Program-made: the position numbers and the translations under genes
In this document: piece after piece, positions 23,469 to 36,247 of the stretch
Numbering within the stretch: the first letter of the stretch is position 1
Layout of the letters: each line of letters starts with the position of its first letter
Notes under the pieces: generated by a model
The model's input: the letters and a program-made list of their open reading frames with translations, nothing else
Told to the model about the DNA's origin: nothing
Database searches by the model: none
NCBI RefSeq assembly: GCF_022539665.2
Contig: NC_081335.1
Span: 3,968,001 to 4,032,000, forward strand
Direction of reading: 5' to 3'
Length of the DNA stretch: 64,000 nucleotides
Origin: Daphnia carinata
Lineage: Eukaryota; Arthropoda; Branchiopoda; Diplostraca; Daphniidae

Positions 23469-24990
23469 ATGCCTAACATGAATTGGCAAGATAATGAAAT
23501 TCGATTCGATGTGAGTGCAAGGTAGGATTTGAATTGCTGATCACAATTCACCGAGCTCTTGTGGCTTAATAGCGAGTTTTCTTATTTAATGTGCTTCCAG
23601 TTTGCTCAATATGGTTCCAGGCGAATGTGTCCTCGAGCGAGTGGAACTCGTGGAAGACACAAAAGCAAATAGCGGTGAACCTGGTTGCCTGGTTATGACA
23701 AATCTCAGACTTTTATGGTATTCCCATAAAACTGCGAAACTAAACCTCAGTACGAATTTTTCAATCCTTGCTTATTTATCTTTTAATCTCAACGGTCATT
23801 TTTGCTTATCCCAACAACCTTTCACAGCCATTGGATACAATACTCTGGTTACTGTTACTTCTCAACCGTCCAAGAATGTAAGGATAATTAATAACAATCT
23901 ACGTAAACATTGAAATAATGGAAGGGAATCGCTGTCCTCCATTTCAGAAATCAAAAAGGACTACAGCCGATACCTTACATCTTTTAACCAAAATAGGGAA
24001 CGACAAATTCGAATTCTTATTCACGCCATTAAACGATAATAAGCGGGATTTTTCTACAATCTTAAACGAAATCCATAAGTACCATAAGAATACCACAGAC
24101 TATAGAACTAATCCATCTGTGAAATCAATGCTTACCATTTTAGAAGCTATTGCGTATCCAAACCTTTTCGCGAGCTGCGGTTACGGCATCACATCATCCA
24201 CGCAAACCAACTCAAAGTAATGCCGCTGGAACACATCTGCAACAGGATCGACGGAGTATGGAACCTGGCAAACAATCAAGTAAAGTTAATTTTTCTAAAA
24301 CTGTAACTATTCTCAGATGTTGAATGCACTAACACAATAGTTTCAAGGGAAATTTAGGTTGTTTCGTTATCACAAACGTTCGTGTCGTTTGGTTTGCCAG
24401 TCTCAACGAATACTTTAACATTTCGCTACCGTACCTGCAGATCGCACAGGTAGCGTGAATGGCTTGTGGAAAAAGGATGTACACTGAATCAATTTCTTGT
24501 GTGTACAGTTTAGCCTGCGGGATTCGAAATTTGGTCAAGTACTTGTCGTAGAATCACTGGATAATAGCGGAGGAGGATACGTTTTAGGTTTCCGCATCGA
24601 TCCGGCAAGTAGACTCAAGCAAATAATCCAAGAGCTTCGGTCGCTGCATGTCACGCAGAATCGGAATCCTGAATTTGGCGTTGTTTGGAAATCAACTTTA
24701 GAGGTGAATCAATTATGATTTCTAAAAAAACCTTGTTCTATGGGTAGAAGTTATTATTTACTAATAAATGTTCTTGGGATGGATACCAGGATCAAAAGGA
24801 AGCTTCTATGCCTTTACCGCATAAAGATGAGAAGCAAGACCAAGGTGTGCGCTGCTTCGCCAATTACTTGCAACCCGACTGCTTCAATTCTGGTGGCCAT
24901 CCACCTGAATTTGACAAAAGTATCGGACTTGCTATGGAGAAGTTGCCAAAAGGAGTCAACCGAAATTCCCTGTGGCAAATAACTTTTTAA
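23469..24990 (+). CDS. BBS5: Bardet-Biedl syndrome 5 protein, BBSome subunit
   Basis: Start MPNMNWQDNEIRFDVSA, then exons beginning at 23601, 23828, about 23948, about 24143, about 24348, about 24510 and 24791. The protein has the two tandem PH-like (GLUE) domains of BBS5: the first around VPGECVLERVELVEDTK, LVMTNLRLLWYS and IGYNTLVTVTS, the second around EHICNRIDGVWNL, CFVITNVRVVWFASL and LRDSKFGQVLVVES. GGYVLGFRIDP and the end GLAMEKLPKGVNRNSLWQIT match the family. BBS5 binds phosphoinositides and helps the BBSome move membrane proteins in and out of cilia. The short fourth intron (about 24080-24142) is needed to keep the family alignment (IHK then SYCVSKPFRELRLR) because the unspliced frame runs out of register. 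An X-box precedes the gene. Confidence 0.93.
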
Positions 24991-25497
24991 ATACGGACTT
25001 TCAAACTGTAATAAAATATCCCTTTTACTGAACTGAGTTCTGCTTACGTTTGGTGGAATCGGAAAATAAACAATCAGTATTCCATTACGTGTCGAATGGT
25101 TCAATATGACAAAAATGCATCCAGCCAAAAAGGTTTGGCCGAACTATTCTCTATGTAAAAATTTAAAAAACCCATAAAATACCCGTAGTTTTCACGGTAT
25201 TCCCTTCTTGGCCTACACTCCTTTTGCACGTAACCTACGAAAGCTTTAAGGCGGTAAAACTAGGTAAATAAGGAACTTGTAGAATGCAGTGTATATAGTT
25301 ACCGACAAACAAAAGCACCGAAGGGTCAACCACGATAGTGATAAATAATTGTTCTGTTCGAAGTATAATGACAGAATGTGGGTTCTGAGGAGAATAAGGC
25401 TATTGCAAATGGCGAAAGACCTGCTGAAACATCTTGTTCAATCCAATCGTTTTCTAGGTTTCCGGAACATTTCAGAACATCACAGAAGTAATCGGAA
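24991..25497. other. Convergent gap between BBS5 and the coiled-coil gene
   Basis: This is about 500 bp of AT-rich sequence that should carry the 3' UTRs of both flanking genes. I see no further gene. Confidence 0.4.
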
Positions 25498-26652
25498 TCA
25501 CGTATTCAAACTCAGGATTTCGAACTCAGGCATATGACCGTCACCCTCAAAGTGCGACATTACGTGATCAACAAATTCGTCTTGGGATATAACCGTCGAA
25601 AAGATGTTTTCGCAAAGAGGACTGTAAAAAGTAGCACAGCAAAAAATGGTGAATTAATTAGATATGTGACTGTATGGTAGAACGAAAGAAATACCAAATG
25701 CGGTCTTGTAGATTCATGTTTTTCCACACTGATGAACTGCCCAATTCGGGTGCGTGCATGTCGAAACTTGTTTGAGTTACAACACTCGCTGCTGCTGCTT
25801 CATTAGCTAAAGATTAATGTTGTAGAAATTTGTTAATAAATGCCACACTTTGATCTTACCTGCGTTCATTCTTAATATTTGATGCAGATGACGTAATTTA
25901 AAGTTTTCATTTTGTAATTTTTCTTTAAGCGCGAGAGCAGATTGTGTGCATTGTTGTACATATTCCATTGGATCTGTTTCATCATTTTCATCCGACAGAA
26001 TGGATAATCCCTGAACTGCTTCCATCGAGTTACGTTGGAATTCCATCATCCTTGAGCACTGCTCTTCAAGCTCACCCTGTCCCTTCTTTAAGCTGAGCAA
26101 TAACTTCGATGACAAATCTTCAACAACTGTCCCTTTTGTGTTTTCCAACGCAGGGGACCAAAGACCTTTCCGTACCAGATCCAGTTCTCTTTGAATAACA
26201 CTGAGATTAGGTTCTGAATAAGTACGGCTAGTGACATCAAGCACTTTTGGCCTTGTATCTGAATTGCCGTGAAGCTCAACTGTAACAAGGCTGTCCCTGG
26301 ATCCCTCCAGATCTTCCTTTAATTCTGTAAGATCTGACTTGAAGCTTTCAGAATCAACTTTATAATTTCCAACTCTACCACGGGCAAACATGGTAAGCTT
26401 CTCTGCAAGGAGGGAGCATTCTTGTTGTTTTGAATGAAACTCTTGAGTTAGTCTTAAATTTCTTTCTCTCAAGCGTATCTGTTGGTCCTGTAAGCGTTCG
26501 ACTTCAACCACAAGTTCTGTTCGGCTTGTAACCAGCCTTTCATTTTCCACTTGTAATGACTCGACTCGATTTTGAAGTTTCTTGTACCGTTCTTCCAAGT
26601 TTCGTAATGTAGTCTGTAAATACACTACGTTGTTGCTGTTTGACTGTGTCAT
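25498..26652 (-). CDS. Coiled-coil protein with C-terminal C2H2 finger, probably spindle-F
   Basis: Three exons (26652-25860, 25806-25695, 25621-25498) give about 342 residues. Residues 1-95 form a long coiled coil (NLEERYKKLQNRVESLQVEN, ERLQDQQIRLRERNLRLT). A Ser-rich middle and a second coil (QQCTQSALALKEKLQNENFK) follow. The C terminus is one zinc finger, CPLCENIFSTVISQDEFVDH then a second His (HVMSH), of the type found at the end of TAX1BP1/CALCOCO autophagy adaptors. Size and layout fit insect Spindle-F, a microtubule-linked partner of the IKK-epsilon kinase Ik2 needed for oocyte and bristle polarity. That name rests on layout and memory, not on a search. Other coiled-coil adaptors with this finger are possible. 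Confidence 0.6.
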
Positions 26653-27687
26653 CGTTGTTGTACACGAGGTATTTTGTTTGCAATATCAAATACTGAATAA
26701 AAAGCGTAACAATAAACGAGATTAAACAATGTATAAAATAATCTACTGAGGGGGGCAGTAACACGACAGTGGAATGCCCAAAACCACAACTTTGCTACTT
26801 GATACCGTCTACTGTCCGGTGTTAACAACTACTACCACCTCAACACCGTGCTCTACCGGTTGGACTGTCAAGTGGATTGTGTTTTTCAAATCTTTTTTAA
26901 AATAAAACAAACATTCTAACAAAAACAAATTAATGCCGAGAGATAAACCTTAGAAGTATAATAAAGTCTTACAGCGAAATATATAACACGAATGACACCT
27001 TAGCATACTCTAGGGGAAATTACAAAATCCCCTGACATGTTTCCGTGAATAATGTGGAGCAGTGGGTAATCTAATCTGTGATATTTAAAAAGATATCGTA
27101 CATCGATATCGTTCTTTACGGTACTAGTGTTGTTTTCTGGTCAAAACAAGCAGCATAATCCACAAGCTAACCTAACCCACCCAACTGATTCCTTGTGCCA
27201 CTATCGATCACAGTCCCACATCGTCCTAAAAGCCTGATACTCCATAACGAAAGATAAAATAAAGTAGAAATCATCATATGTTTTCTTCGATTTATATTTT
27301 TTTATACACAGCTCACATCACAAACAAGATGAAGCGTTGGAAATTTCCACTCACAATTTCGTGAATTGTCGAAATTTTTGTATGCATACTTGAGGCTTTC
27401 AAAGGTACCTGCTGTGAGTTTTGTTGATAAAATTCCAGGCAATTCTCGGAGACCCCAATCAAATTCAGAACATTTCACTAAGAATTTCTTAAAATTAAAT
27501 GCCTTGGGTTTCTCTCCATCCAAAGAAGAATGCGATAAACAAACTATCACAAAATAATAACGGACACGAAAGAGAGCGTGCGGTGAATTCAAAAAAAAAA
27601 AAAAAGATATGGTCCTTGTCCACTTAACGGATAAGTTCTGCAGATTTTGAAAAAAAAAAAAAAAATATGTTGTTGCCCTGTTATTGC
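26653..27687. other. Intergenic region upstream of the spindle-F-like gene and downstream of Cda1
   Basis: Part of this must be the promoter of the minus-strand coiled-coil gene and the 3' flank of Cda1. A 96-codon minus frame (27302-27592) starts inside an A/T run and shows no family I know. Two A/T runs of 15 or more lie near 27590-27665. Confidence 0.35.
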
Positions 27688-30013
27688 TTAGTTGGAGAAC
27701 CCATCACCAGTAGGATCAAGGATCCATGGATAGTTGTTCGGACATTCCATGCAAGTGTGAAGACGAAGGATCTCTCCGGGCAATTCTCTGTTGATGGATG
27801 AAATAAAAATGAAAGTTAGTCAAAGAACTAGGTCATATCGTTCAAAGTCAAATTATACCTTGTTGTGAGTGGGCAAGCATTGGGCAAGGAGCAGAAAGGC
27901 TGTCCCTTGACGTCGCATTTCTCTTTCCATTCTTGGAAATCTCGGAGGGCACCCAATTCAGTGGGGTTCTGCATCCATTGGATAACCTGCAACATGGTGA
28001 CGAAGTAGACGTCATTGCGGGCAATCATCTCATCCATAAACTTGATGAGTTCGTTCTTGAACTCCTTCTTGCTCTTGAGCCAAGAAGCGTGGAAGTGGAG
28101 ACCGAGAGGAGCGCGGTTAGTGCTCAAGTGGCGGTTGACGTTGTGGCGGAGCATACGGCCGAACTGCTCACCAGTGGCGATGTTGGTACAAGAGTCGACC
28201 ATGTGGCAACCGGGGAGCGACTCGTCGAAAGTGGGGTCATCACGACGATCCAGCTCGTTGATGACCATCTCCCAGATGGGGTGGCTGCGGCTGGCGCAGT
28301 TTTGGGCGTTGCCGATGCACTTGTGGGGCATGCGGAAGTAGAGCGTGTAAGGCCAGATGGGAACGCGGCCGAGAGGTGCCGTGATGGACGAGTCGTAAAC
28401 AAAGAACTGGTCGGCCATCATGTCGAATTGCTTGTTGCCGCCGACGCGCAAGTAAGGAGCGCGGACTCCGATGATGGAGCCGTCGGTGATGTTGGCGAAA
28501 CGCTCGATGATCAATCGGTTGCCGGCCATCTCAGCCAACCAGTCGTCGTAGGTGCCATCGGTCCAGTACTTGGTGCTGTCCTTGCTGGTGACGGAGAAAG
28601 AGGCGATCTCGTGGCCGCGGCGATGGAAATCTTGCACTGCCGAGTAGTTGCTGTACTTGTGCGAGACAAAGAAGGTTCCTGTACGACGCAATTGAATTTT
28701 TTTTTTTTTAGAAATGTCGGTTTTGTTTTTGATTTTCTAAATAGCTCTCTTACCTTTGGCCTGGCAGCCGTTGGGGTTGAGGCGGAGTCCGCTGAAGATC
28801 TCTTCGTACAGGTCGATGTTGTCCGTGTTCATGGCTCCGTTGAAGGTGAGCGTGATCATTTGGGGAACGTTGTTGGCCTCCAAATCGCCGGGAATGCGAG
28901 TACCGTCGGCCGAGCAGTAGCAGTCGGGAAGGCTGCACTGAGTTGGGTCGCATTCGGGAGCGCGGTTGGGGTCAGTGTCGACAGCTAATATCAAACAAAA
29001 AATGAATGAATATTGACGCTCACAAATCATTCGTTTTTTTTTTTTTTTAGCAACTTACAGCAAGCGTTTTCATCTGATCCGTCTTTGCAGTCGGGCTTGT
29101 CGTCGCAAAAGAGGGCCTTGTCGATACATTCGCCGTTGCCGCACGACAGTTTACCATCAGGGCAGATGGGCTCGTCAGTCTTCAACTTGGGCAAAGCCTT
29201 GCGAGGTCCTGTTCATTTGAATAGAATGATTTAGTCTTGTCAAATAACATGTCAATTTGGTTCTGCAAATAAAAAATTACGGTCGAGTTTGTCGCAGTTG
29301 GAGACCTTAGCCTTCCAGTCGCAAGTTTGTCGCTCGACATCAAAAGCCAAACCGGCCGGGCAGCGGACAGCGGCCAAGCGGATGGCTCCGGCGATACCTG
29401 CGCGATCGCAGCGCACTACATCACGACAATCGCCTTCGGTGGAGAGGCGAAAGTATTCTTCAGGTGGCCTGTTCTCGCACAATTGCTCGGGCGTCTGAGC
29501 AGCTTCCTGAGCGTTGCTGAAACCTGTGACAGACAATGCGTTAGAAATTGTAACAACTTCATTTGATTCTCGTGCAAATGGCGAAGAGAAAGCGGGTCAA
29601 ACTAAACCGAAAAAGATGGCCAATAAGTGAAAGGGAACGAAGCGTTTCTCTTGAAATGCTGTTTCTCATTGGCAAAAAACAAAAACAAAAAAGAACACAG
29701 AGAGCTTTCTCCTGTTGCTATTTGATCGTTGGCTTTGGCCATACTTTCACGAAACGAATGACCTTAATTCAAAGCACGTTCTACTGGTAGCCGAAATTTT
29801 GCTTTGCGTAACGCTCTACCGTGTTACGCGACTAGTTTTAACAAATACATTGAGTAGAAAAACGAGTTCCAAGACGAACAGATTTTTAGGTGAAAGTGTC
29901 CAAAAAAAAAAAAAAAATATCCACGTAAACACAAAAATAAACGTTAAAGATTAAACTTAAAAAAAAAACTTACCGGCAATGAGAAGTAGCACTAGGCAAG
30001 TGGAACGCATCAT
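27688..30013 (-). CDS. Cda1: Chitin deacetylase 1 (serpentine type), with altered catalytic motifs
   Basis: Start [19 protein letters not shown] (signal peptide). Domains in order: a chitin-binding peritrophin-A domain ([18 protein letters not shown] to [16 protein letters not shown]); an LDL-receptor class A repeat ([26 protein letters not shown]); and a CE4 polysaccharide deacetylase domain. The protein ends [16 protein letters not shown]. In the CE4 domain, motif 1 reads TFNGA where active enzymes have TFDDA, and motif 2 reads HEIASFS where active enzymes have HxxxH. Motif 3 ([10 protein letters not shown]), motif 4 (DSSITAP) and motif 5 (LHFHASWL) are kept. One of the metal ligands and the catalytic Asp are therefore missing. 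I recall the same change in insect Cda1 proteins, so it is probably old and functional as a matrix-organising protein. Cda2 lies 3.7 kb upstream on the same strand. Confidence 0.93.
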
Positions 30014-30202
30014 GTTGAGTGATGTAAAATTAAGATTTTTTTTTTTTTTTTACTTGAAGGCAAACAAAAACAAATCGATGAAAAAAAATAGACAGTTTTT
30101 CTTTTGTTTGTCTTTTTTTTTTAAGCCCCTTTGTGCTCAGGTGATTCGAACGCCGCGCGTTCTCAATGACAACTGCCTCCCGAAGTCCTCCCACCCACCG
30201 GG

Positions 30203-30209
30203 CTTTATA
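30203..30209 (-). promoter_or_regulatory. Cda1 TATA box
   Basis: On the minus strand CCGGGTATAAAGCCCGG places a TATAAAG about 30 bp before a GGCAGTTGTC initiator-like motif (about 30167-30176), and roughly 190 bp before the Cda1 ATG. A first intron is not needed to connect them. The same CCGGGTATAAA context appears at Cda2. Confidence 0.65.
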
Positions 30210-33200
30210 CCCGGGGTTCAAGTTGGTCATTCTTATTCCCTGTCTTTTTTTTTGAAGTTAGAGCTAGGGCACCTCCTCCATGCCAGCTTCATTGGTTTCC
30301 CACGGCTCCCCTTCAAAAAAGAAAAAAGCATAAAAAAAAAAAAAAAAGAACCTGGGCACACCGGTCGGCCATCTTCTTTCTCCGCCTCCTCTCTCCGCTA
30401 TATAAGCGACCAGTTTCTTTCGTCCACCATTGGTCCGTTCCTCCTCCTCCACTTTCACCCGTCTCGGAAAAAGTTGCCCTACCAAAAAAAAAGAATTATA
30501 AATAAACAAATAACAACGAGTTCCACTTGAGAATCGGAGGTATGGGAAGAACAAAGAGATTTAGATTTAAAAAAAAAAAAGAAAGAAACTACCTTGAGAT
30601 AATGAAAGGATTCAATTCCATTGGGGTGTGGGGGGGAGGGTAAGCTAAATCTGGGCAAGGTGAGACGTTGTGTTATTTCCTGCTGTTGGCTAATGTGTTT
30701 ACGGATTATTACATTGCTTGTAAGAGACAAAATACCTGTCCGTGATGTAGTTGACCAGTTTTTAACCCGGCTCAAGGTTGAAAAGAACTATCGCTTTGCA
30801 TATGGTCAACTCGAGATAAACCAATAGGAGATCTACTAGACGGATTGTTTGCAATCGTGTTTCACTGGGACAACGCCTCCGGTGAATAGGTGTATAAAAC
30901 TATGGTTTTCCACACACAGAAAACAAATGAATACCAGAAGAACCTCAAACGCGAAAACTAGTTTATTTAGCTCTGATTTTGTAAAGAAAGCCATATATCA
31001 AGGACTTGGGTTTATTCAAATTTCAAGAGAGCGAGAGAGAAAACAAGATAAAAAAATTGGCCTCATAACCAAAAATATCCAAATTTCTTTTTGGCAATGG
31101 CATTCAGGAGATCCATAAACAGTTTCGTTTTAATTCTTGAGGTCATTTTGAATTGTACATATGCACAATCAAAGGGTAGGATAATGAAGGTGTTGAATTG
31201 AATCCTTGGATTAACAATATGGACATTTCCGATTTGACATTGCTCCTGTGTTCTGTACACCATCGACGACGAATTTCGGCGAACTGAGAGGGAAAGGCCC
31301 AAGGACGATCCCCATCAGATTTCCCAAAAACCAAAACATTTGGCACCATTTGGAAATGAGTGACAGTTCAACAGACACAGCAACCAAATTCGTTGTTGTA
31401 TCCCGCACGAAACGCGTCGGCCAAATTCAAATGTATCACGGAAGAAAATGTTGGTTTCACACACTAGAAAATGAGAACAATGTGAGAAATAATAAGAAGA
31501 GAAACCCACAAGAAACTCTCAAATGGCTTGCAAAATGGCCTCCAGCAATCAAAACTCTTAAAGAATTCATTTACTTTCTCCGTCTCTATTTGTTGCTGAT
31601 ATTCTTACGTGACGTCACTGATGATCTGATTTCACACAAATTTAGTCCCCCCTCCCCCCTTCAGTGTTTTGTTTTAAAAAAAACAAAACAAAGATGTTGT
31701 TCTTCTTCGGTGTTAAAGAAGCTGCGGAGAGCGAGAGCGAGAAAGAAAGAGAGAGAAAGAGAGAGAGCAAACAAAAAAAAATTCGAAAAAGGTGTGTGTG
31801 TGTGTGTGTGTGTGTGTGTCTCGCACGGATCGACTTTCCATGTTTTCCTTTCTAACCAGTCACGTGACCAGTGACGATGGTCTAAACTGGCACAGCGAGG
31901 GAGAGAGAGAGAGGCAGAGCCAACGACGAGGTCAATTCCACACACCAATCCCGGAAGCGAAAGGCAGTCACGTGATTTACCACTATAACCTGGGGGACAC
32001 TTTGGCGCAGGAGAAAGGTTCCAGCCTCTCTCTTTTTTTTTTTTTTTTTTTTTTTCGCACAGTTCGTGTAATTTCTGAAACCCCTTCACGAAAAAAAACA
32101 AAACAAAAAAAACGACGATCATTAAAAACGAATGTTTTCAAAAAGGCTTTTATTTCTATGGAAAATGTTTTTTTTTTTTTTTTTTTTGAATTTGCCAACC
32201 GAACCTGCCATTTTATTTTTTTGTTGGCTAGATTCAAAAGTGTGCGTCCCCATCGATGCAAACACGTTCCAGTTTGACGTGCGGGAATTCGTAGAAAAAG
32301 ACGCTCATCGTCTCTCTCGGAGGCATTTTCGGCTGCGTGACGGGCTGACCTACTTCGGCATGCGACTTTTTGTTTGTTTTGGTTTCGGGGTTAAAGTTGT
32401 TGGCCACCTTCTATCTTGGAAAAAAAAAAACGTATATCTGTGTATTTTATATTCCCCATTTGCCCCCTTTCTCAAGTCGGAATGGATGCTGATAGGCAAC
32501 TGTGTTTTTCATTTTAATGGACGCGATACACGGCGCTGGCCAGCTCCATCTCTCTCTCTTCATGTCCTAGATGCTTTTTGAGAAACAAAACAAAGGCACG
32601 CCCTCAAAGTGTTCCACTTCAGAGTCACCCCCCTCTTCTCTCTCTCTTTTCTATCCAAAGTATTATACGATTATCTTTTGTATATGCATTATATAGACAC
32701 CCAGAAGAAGAAGAAGAAGAAGGAAAGAATTAGAAACCGTCATCACACTTTAGACATCCTCATTTCTAACATCACGACAAACCACTAAACACACTAATCT
32801 ATATTCAATTCCATCCCCCCCCCCCCCCACTACTGGAAAAAAAAAAAAAAAAAAAAAAAAATACATTTTCTAGTCCGTCATACTTCTGAGAAGCTTGAAA
32901 GTTCGAGAACTCGTTATGTAATCATTTGGGACTTTCTTGTCGTGGAATGTAACCCGTGCAAGCCGTTGATTTACGCGTTCAACCAAAAATTGCTGAATTG
33001 ATTAGCAGTTTGTTTTTGTTTTTTGTTTTTTTTTTTTGGGGGGGGGGAGGGTTTAATTTCGTGTATTTCTATACAAGAGACGTCAAGTTCCAATACAAAC
33101 GGGAAAATCGTGTAACCCGCACATCAATTCAATCAAAGAAAACAAAACAATTGAATAATCATTGGTAGCCCCGATTCCGAAAAGAAAACGCGATCGACAT

Positions 33201-33736
33201 ACAAATTTGGTGGTGAAGCAATTTAAAAAAAATAATAAGAGACTCGTTAGTTGGGTGTTTTAATGCAATTTTTCGTCGTCATTAAGAAAAAGAAAAAAAA
33301 AATGATAAGAATAATAATAAGATGATGATCTTTTCTCTCATTTCAAAATTGAGTATTCATTTTGAAAAGAGAAAACGATTGTTCATTACCGAGCACATTA
33401 TAGTGAATTGTTTCTTTGTTTTTTTCTTTGTTTTTTTTTTTCCATATAATGTGACAAGCCATTGGCAGGAAAGGAGTATTCATTAAATTTTTTAAAATTG
33501 TATTTTTTAATCTCTCATTTTTTGTTTCGTCTTCGTCTTAACAATTTTCAAGTGTACAGTGCCGCCTCTGGTCATCGTCAATCGAGGCTATTTTTTTTAT
33601 TTGCTATTTTGTAAAATGTGATGTTGATCGAGAAATCATTCCATTAAAAAAACAAAAAAAGAAATCTTCTTCTTTCATTATTGTTTGTTCTTTTTCAAAC
33701 GCAAAAAAAAAAAAAAAAAAAAATCAATCAATCATT
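30210..33736. other. Spacer between Cda1 and Cda2 with microsatellites and homopolymers
   Basis: I find no gene in this 3.5 kb. It holds a GT run (31792-31819), GA-rich runs near 31735-31770, a GAA repeat near 32705-32722, a C run at about 32814-32829 and A/T runs of 15-24 bases. A TATATAAG on the plus strand near 30403 has no obvious gene after it. The 208-codon plus frame (31248-31874) is carried in its second half by the GA and GT repeats, and I do not believe it. The right part should hold the Cda2 3' UTR. Confidence 0.5.
31792..31819. repeat. GT dinucleotide microsatellite
   Basis: An uninterrupted GT run in the spacer between the two chitin deacetylase genes, next to a GA-rich tract. 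Confidence 0.9.
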
Positions 33737-36247
33737 TTAAAAGAACCCATCACCAGAAGGATCGTTGAGCCATGGGTAATTGGGTGGGCAACGATTGCAA
33801 GTGTGCAGTCTGAGCGTCTCACCGGGCAGTTCCTTGGTGGTGAGCGCGCACGAGTTGGGGACGGCGCAAGCGGCCGGTCCGACGGGCGAGCATTTCTCCT
33901 TCCAGGGCTCGAAGCTCTTGACTTCGGTGCTGGTCTGAGGGTTCTGGATCCACTGGATCACCTGCGTCATTGTGACGAAGTAAACGTCAGTGTGCTTGGC
34001 CAAGATCTCGTCCATCCAGAAGAGGAAGGCATCCATGAATTCGGGGTTGTTCTTGAGCCAGGCGGCGTGGAAGAAGAGGCCGAGCGGAGCGCGGTTCTGA
34101 GTGTAATGGCGGTCAAAGTTGTGGTTGAGGAAGGCGTAGAACTGCTCGCCGGACAAAATGTTGGAGCAAGAGTCAATCATGGCGCAGCCGGGCAGGTCCT
34201 CGTCGAAAGTCGGGTCCTCGCGACGGTCCAACTCGTTCATGACCAACTCCCAGACGGCGTGGCTGCGGGTCGGGCACTTTTGCAAGTTGCCGTGGCAGCG
34301 GTGGGGCATGCGGAAATACAAAGTGTAAGGCCACAGAGGCGGGTTCTGGAGGGGAGCCGTGATCGTCGAGTCGTAGAGGAAAGCCTGCTCTTCCATCATC
34401 GTGAACTGGTTGTTGCCGCCGACGCGCAGGTAAGGAGCGCGCATGCCGACGATCGAGTTGTCGGTGATGTTGGCGAATTTGTCGATGATCAAACGGGCGC
34501 CAGCCATTTCCTTGGCCCAGTCGTCGACGGAAGCCGTCGACCAGAAAGTCTCTTCGTCGTTGTGACTGCCCAACAAAATTCAAATAAAAACGTTTAGGAT
34601 TTGCTTCAAATTTTGGGATGAAGGTAGAAAAAAAAAAAACTTACGTGATGGAGTGGGCAGCAATCTCGTGACCCTTGCGGTGGATCTCCTGGACGGCCGA
34701 GTAGTTGGAGTACTTGTGGGAAACGAAGAAAGTGGCCTTGATGTCGCATCCGTTGGGGTTCTTGCGCTGTCCGTTGAACATCTCCTTGTACAAGTCGATG
34801 TTGTTGTTGTTGATGGCGTCGTCGAAAGTCACCATGATCATCTGCGGCACTTGTTTCGACTCCAATTTGCCGGGCACTTCAGTGCCGGTCTCGGAACAGA
34901 AACAGTCTGGCAACAAGCAGACGGCCGGGTCGCAAGCTGGTGCTCGGTTAGGATCGTTGCTCAAATCTGCATTGGAAACAAGTCGGATGAAACATGTTTT
35001 CCAAAAACGATGAAAATATGCACATGTTTTTAAAATACCGCAAGAGTTTTCGTCGGATCCGTCGGTACAGTCGGGAACGCCGTTACAGAAGAGGCTGCGC
35101 TCGATGCAAGTGCCGTCGTGGCAGGCCAACATGCCTTCTTGGCAAAGCGGCTCGTCGGTGGACAAGATGGGCTTGACTTTGCGGACCTTCTCCTTGATGA
35201 GACAGTTCTTCACCTGCTCTTTCCAGTCGCAAGTCTGCTTCTCGATATCGAAAGCGAGACCGGCTGGGCAACGGATAGCTTGCAATCCCTGTTCCATCCA
35301 AATCAGTTAAGGTTTATCATCTTTTTTTGGATGATGAGAATGAATGTTACCGAAGATGTGCATTGGATGACATCACGGCAGTTGTCGCCTTCGCCGGCCT
35401 GCAGACGGAACCATTCGCCAGCTTCTTTGGCTTTGCATAATTCCTTTTCGAAGCTATCGTCATCGACGATCGTCGGTGCTGGTGTGACATTCGCTTCTGT
35501 TTATACCCATTACGAAAACAAAAAAAAAAAATTAACATTTTCAAATTTGGAATCGAAGATAAAAAAAACAAAACAAAAAACAAATGAGGAACGAAGAAAG
35601 GAAGGCGTGAAAGTTATCGAAAAGAGCGAATGCTTTGCCCTCGATACGAACATTCTAGTCAATTATCACCAGCTCCTACCAGTTGGGCTTTCTCTCTCCG
35701 ACTTTCTATGGCGTCGTGTCAGCTAACTTCTTTTTTTTTTTTTTTTTTTTTTTTTTTTACGGCCCTTCGGCGTATTTAAACGAAAAACAAAACAAAAAAA
35801 GCCCCCACGAAAAATAAAATCCGTGTCCCTCTTCCAATCAAAATCCCTTTCTCCTTTTTTGTTTGCCGATTTCTTTTTCCTTTTTTTTCTTTTCACACGC
35901 AAAAAAAAAAAAAAAAAAAAAAAAATTTACATCCGGGACGTGCCACTTTAAGTGTCAAAAAACATCAGATTTTTTTTTAAGACATCATTAAACGCAAAAA
36001 GAGTTTGAAAAAAAAAGCTTACCGACAGGTCGACGTGCTGCGTTATTGGCAGCTGCGTTTTGAGCGTTGCGAATTTGGTTAATCTGCGCATCCACCGCAA
36101 CTAAAATGAATGACGTTTGAAAATCAATCATTTATACAAATCAAAAAAAAAAAAAAAAAAAAAAAAACAAAAAAAAAAAAAAAAAAAAAAGAAAAACTTA
36201 CCGGAAGCGAGGAGGACCGCACAAAGGGAAGTCCACAAGAACTTCAT
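33737..36247 (-). CDS. Cda2: Chitin deacetylase 2 (vermiform type), intact catalytic motifs
   Basis: Start MKFLWTSLCAVLLASVAVDA (signal peptide). A short Asn/Ala-rich stretch is followed by a peritrophin-A chitin-binding domain (EWFRLQAGEGDNCRDVIQC to [16 protein letters not shown]), an LDL-receptor class A repeat (CHDGTCIERSLFCNGVPDC, GSDENSC) and a CE4 deacetylase domain. The CE4 motifs are intact: [29 protein letters not shown] and LFFHAAWL. The protein ends NYPWLNDPSGDGFF. It should remove acetyl groups from chitin N-acetylglucosamine in cuticle and tracheal or epidermal matrix. It shares domain order with the neighbouring Cda1 and probably arose from the same tandem duplication, but keeps the metal site that Cda1 lacks. 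I see no second copy of any exon like the alternative exon described for beetle Cda2. An upstream UTR exon ends with GGCTACAG before GTAGTT near 36441, with an acceptor near 36309. Confidence 0.95.

Noticed and set aside
27933-28988. 351-codon plus-strand open frame
   Set aside because: It is the antisense shadow of the Cda1 catalytic domain, caused by the high GC third positions of that gene.
31248-31874. 208-codon plus-strand open frame between Cda1 and Cda2
   Set aside because: Its second half is made of GA and GT simple repeats, it overlaps other equally long frames on both strands, and it has no domain.
33803-34597. 264-codon plus-strand open frame
   Set aside because: It is the antisense shadow of Cda2, for the same reason as at Cda1.
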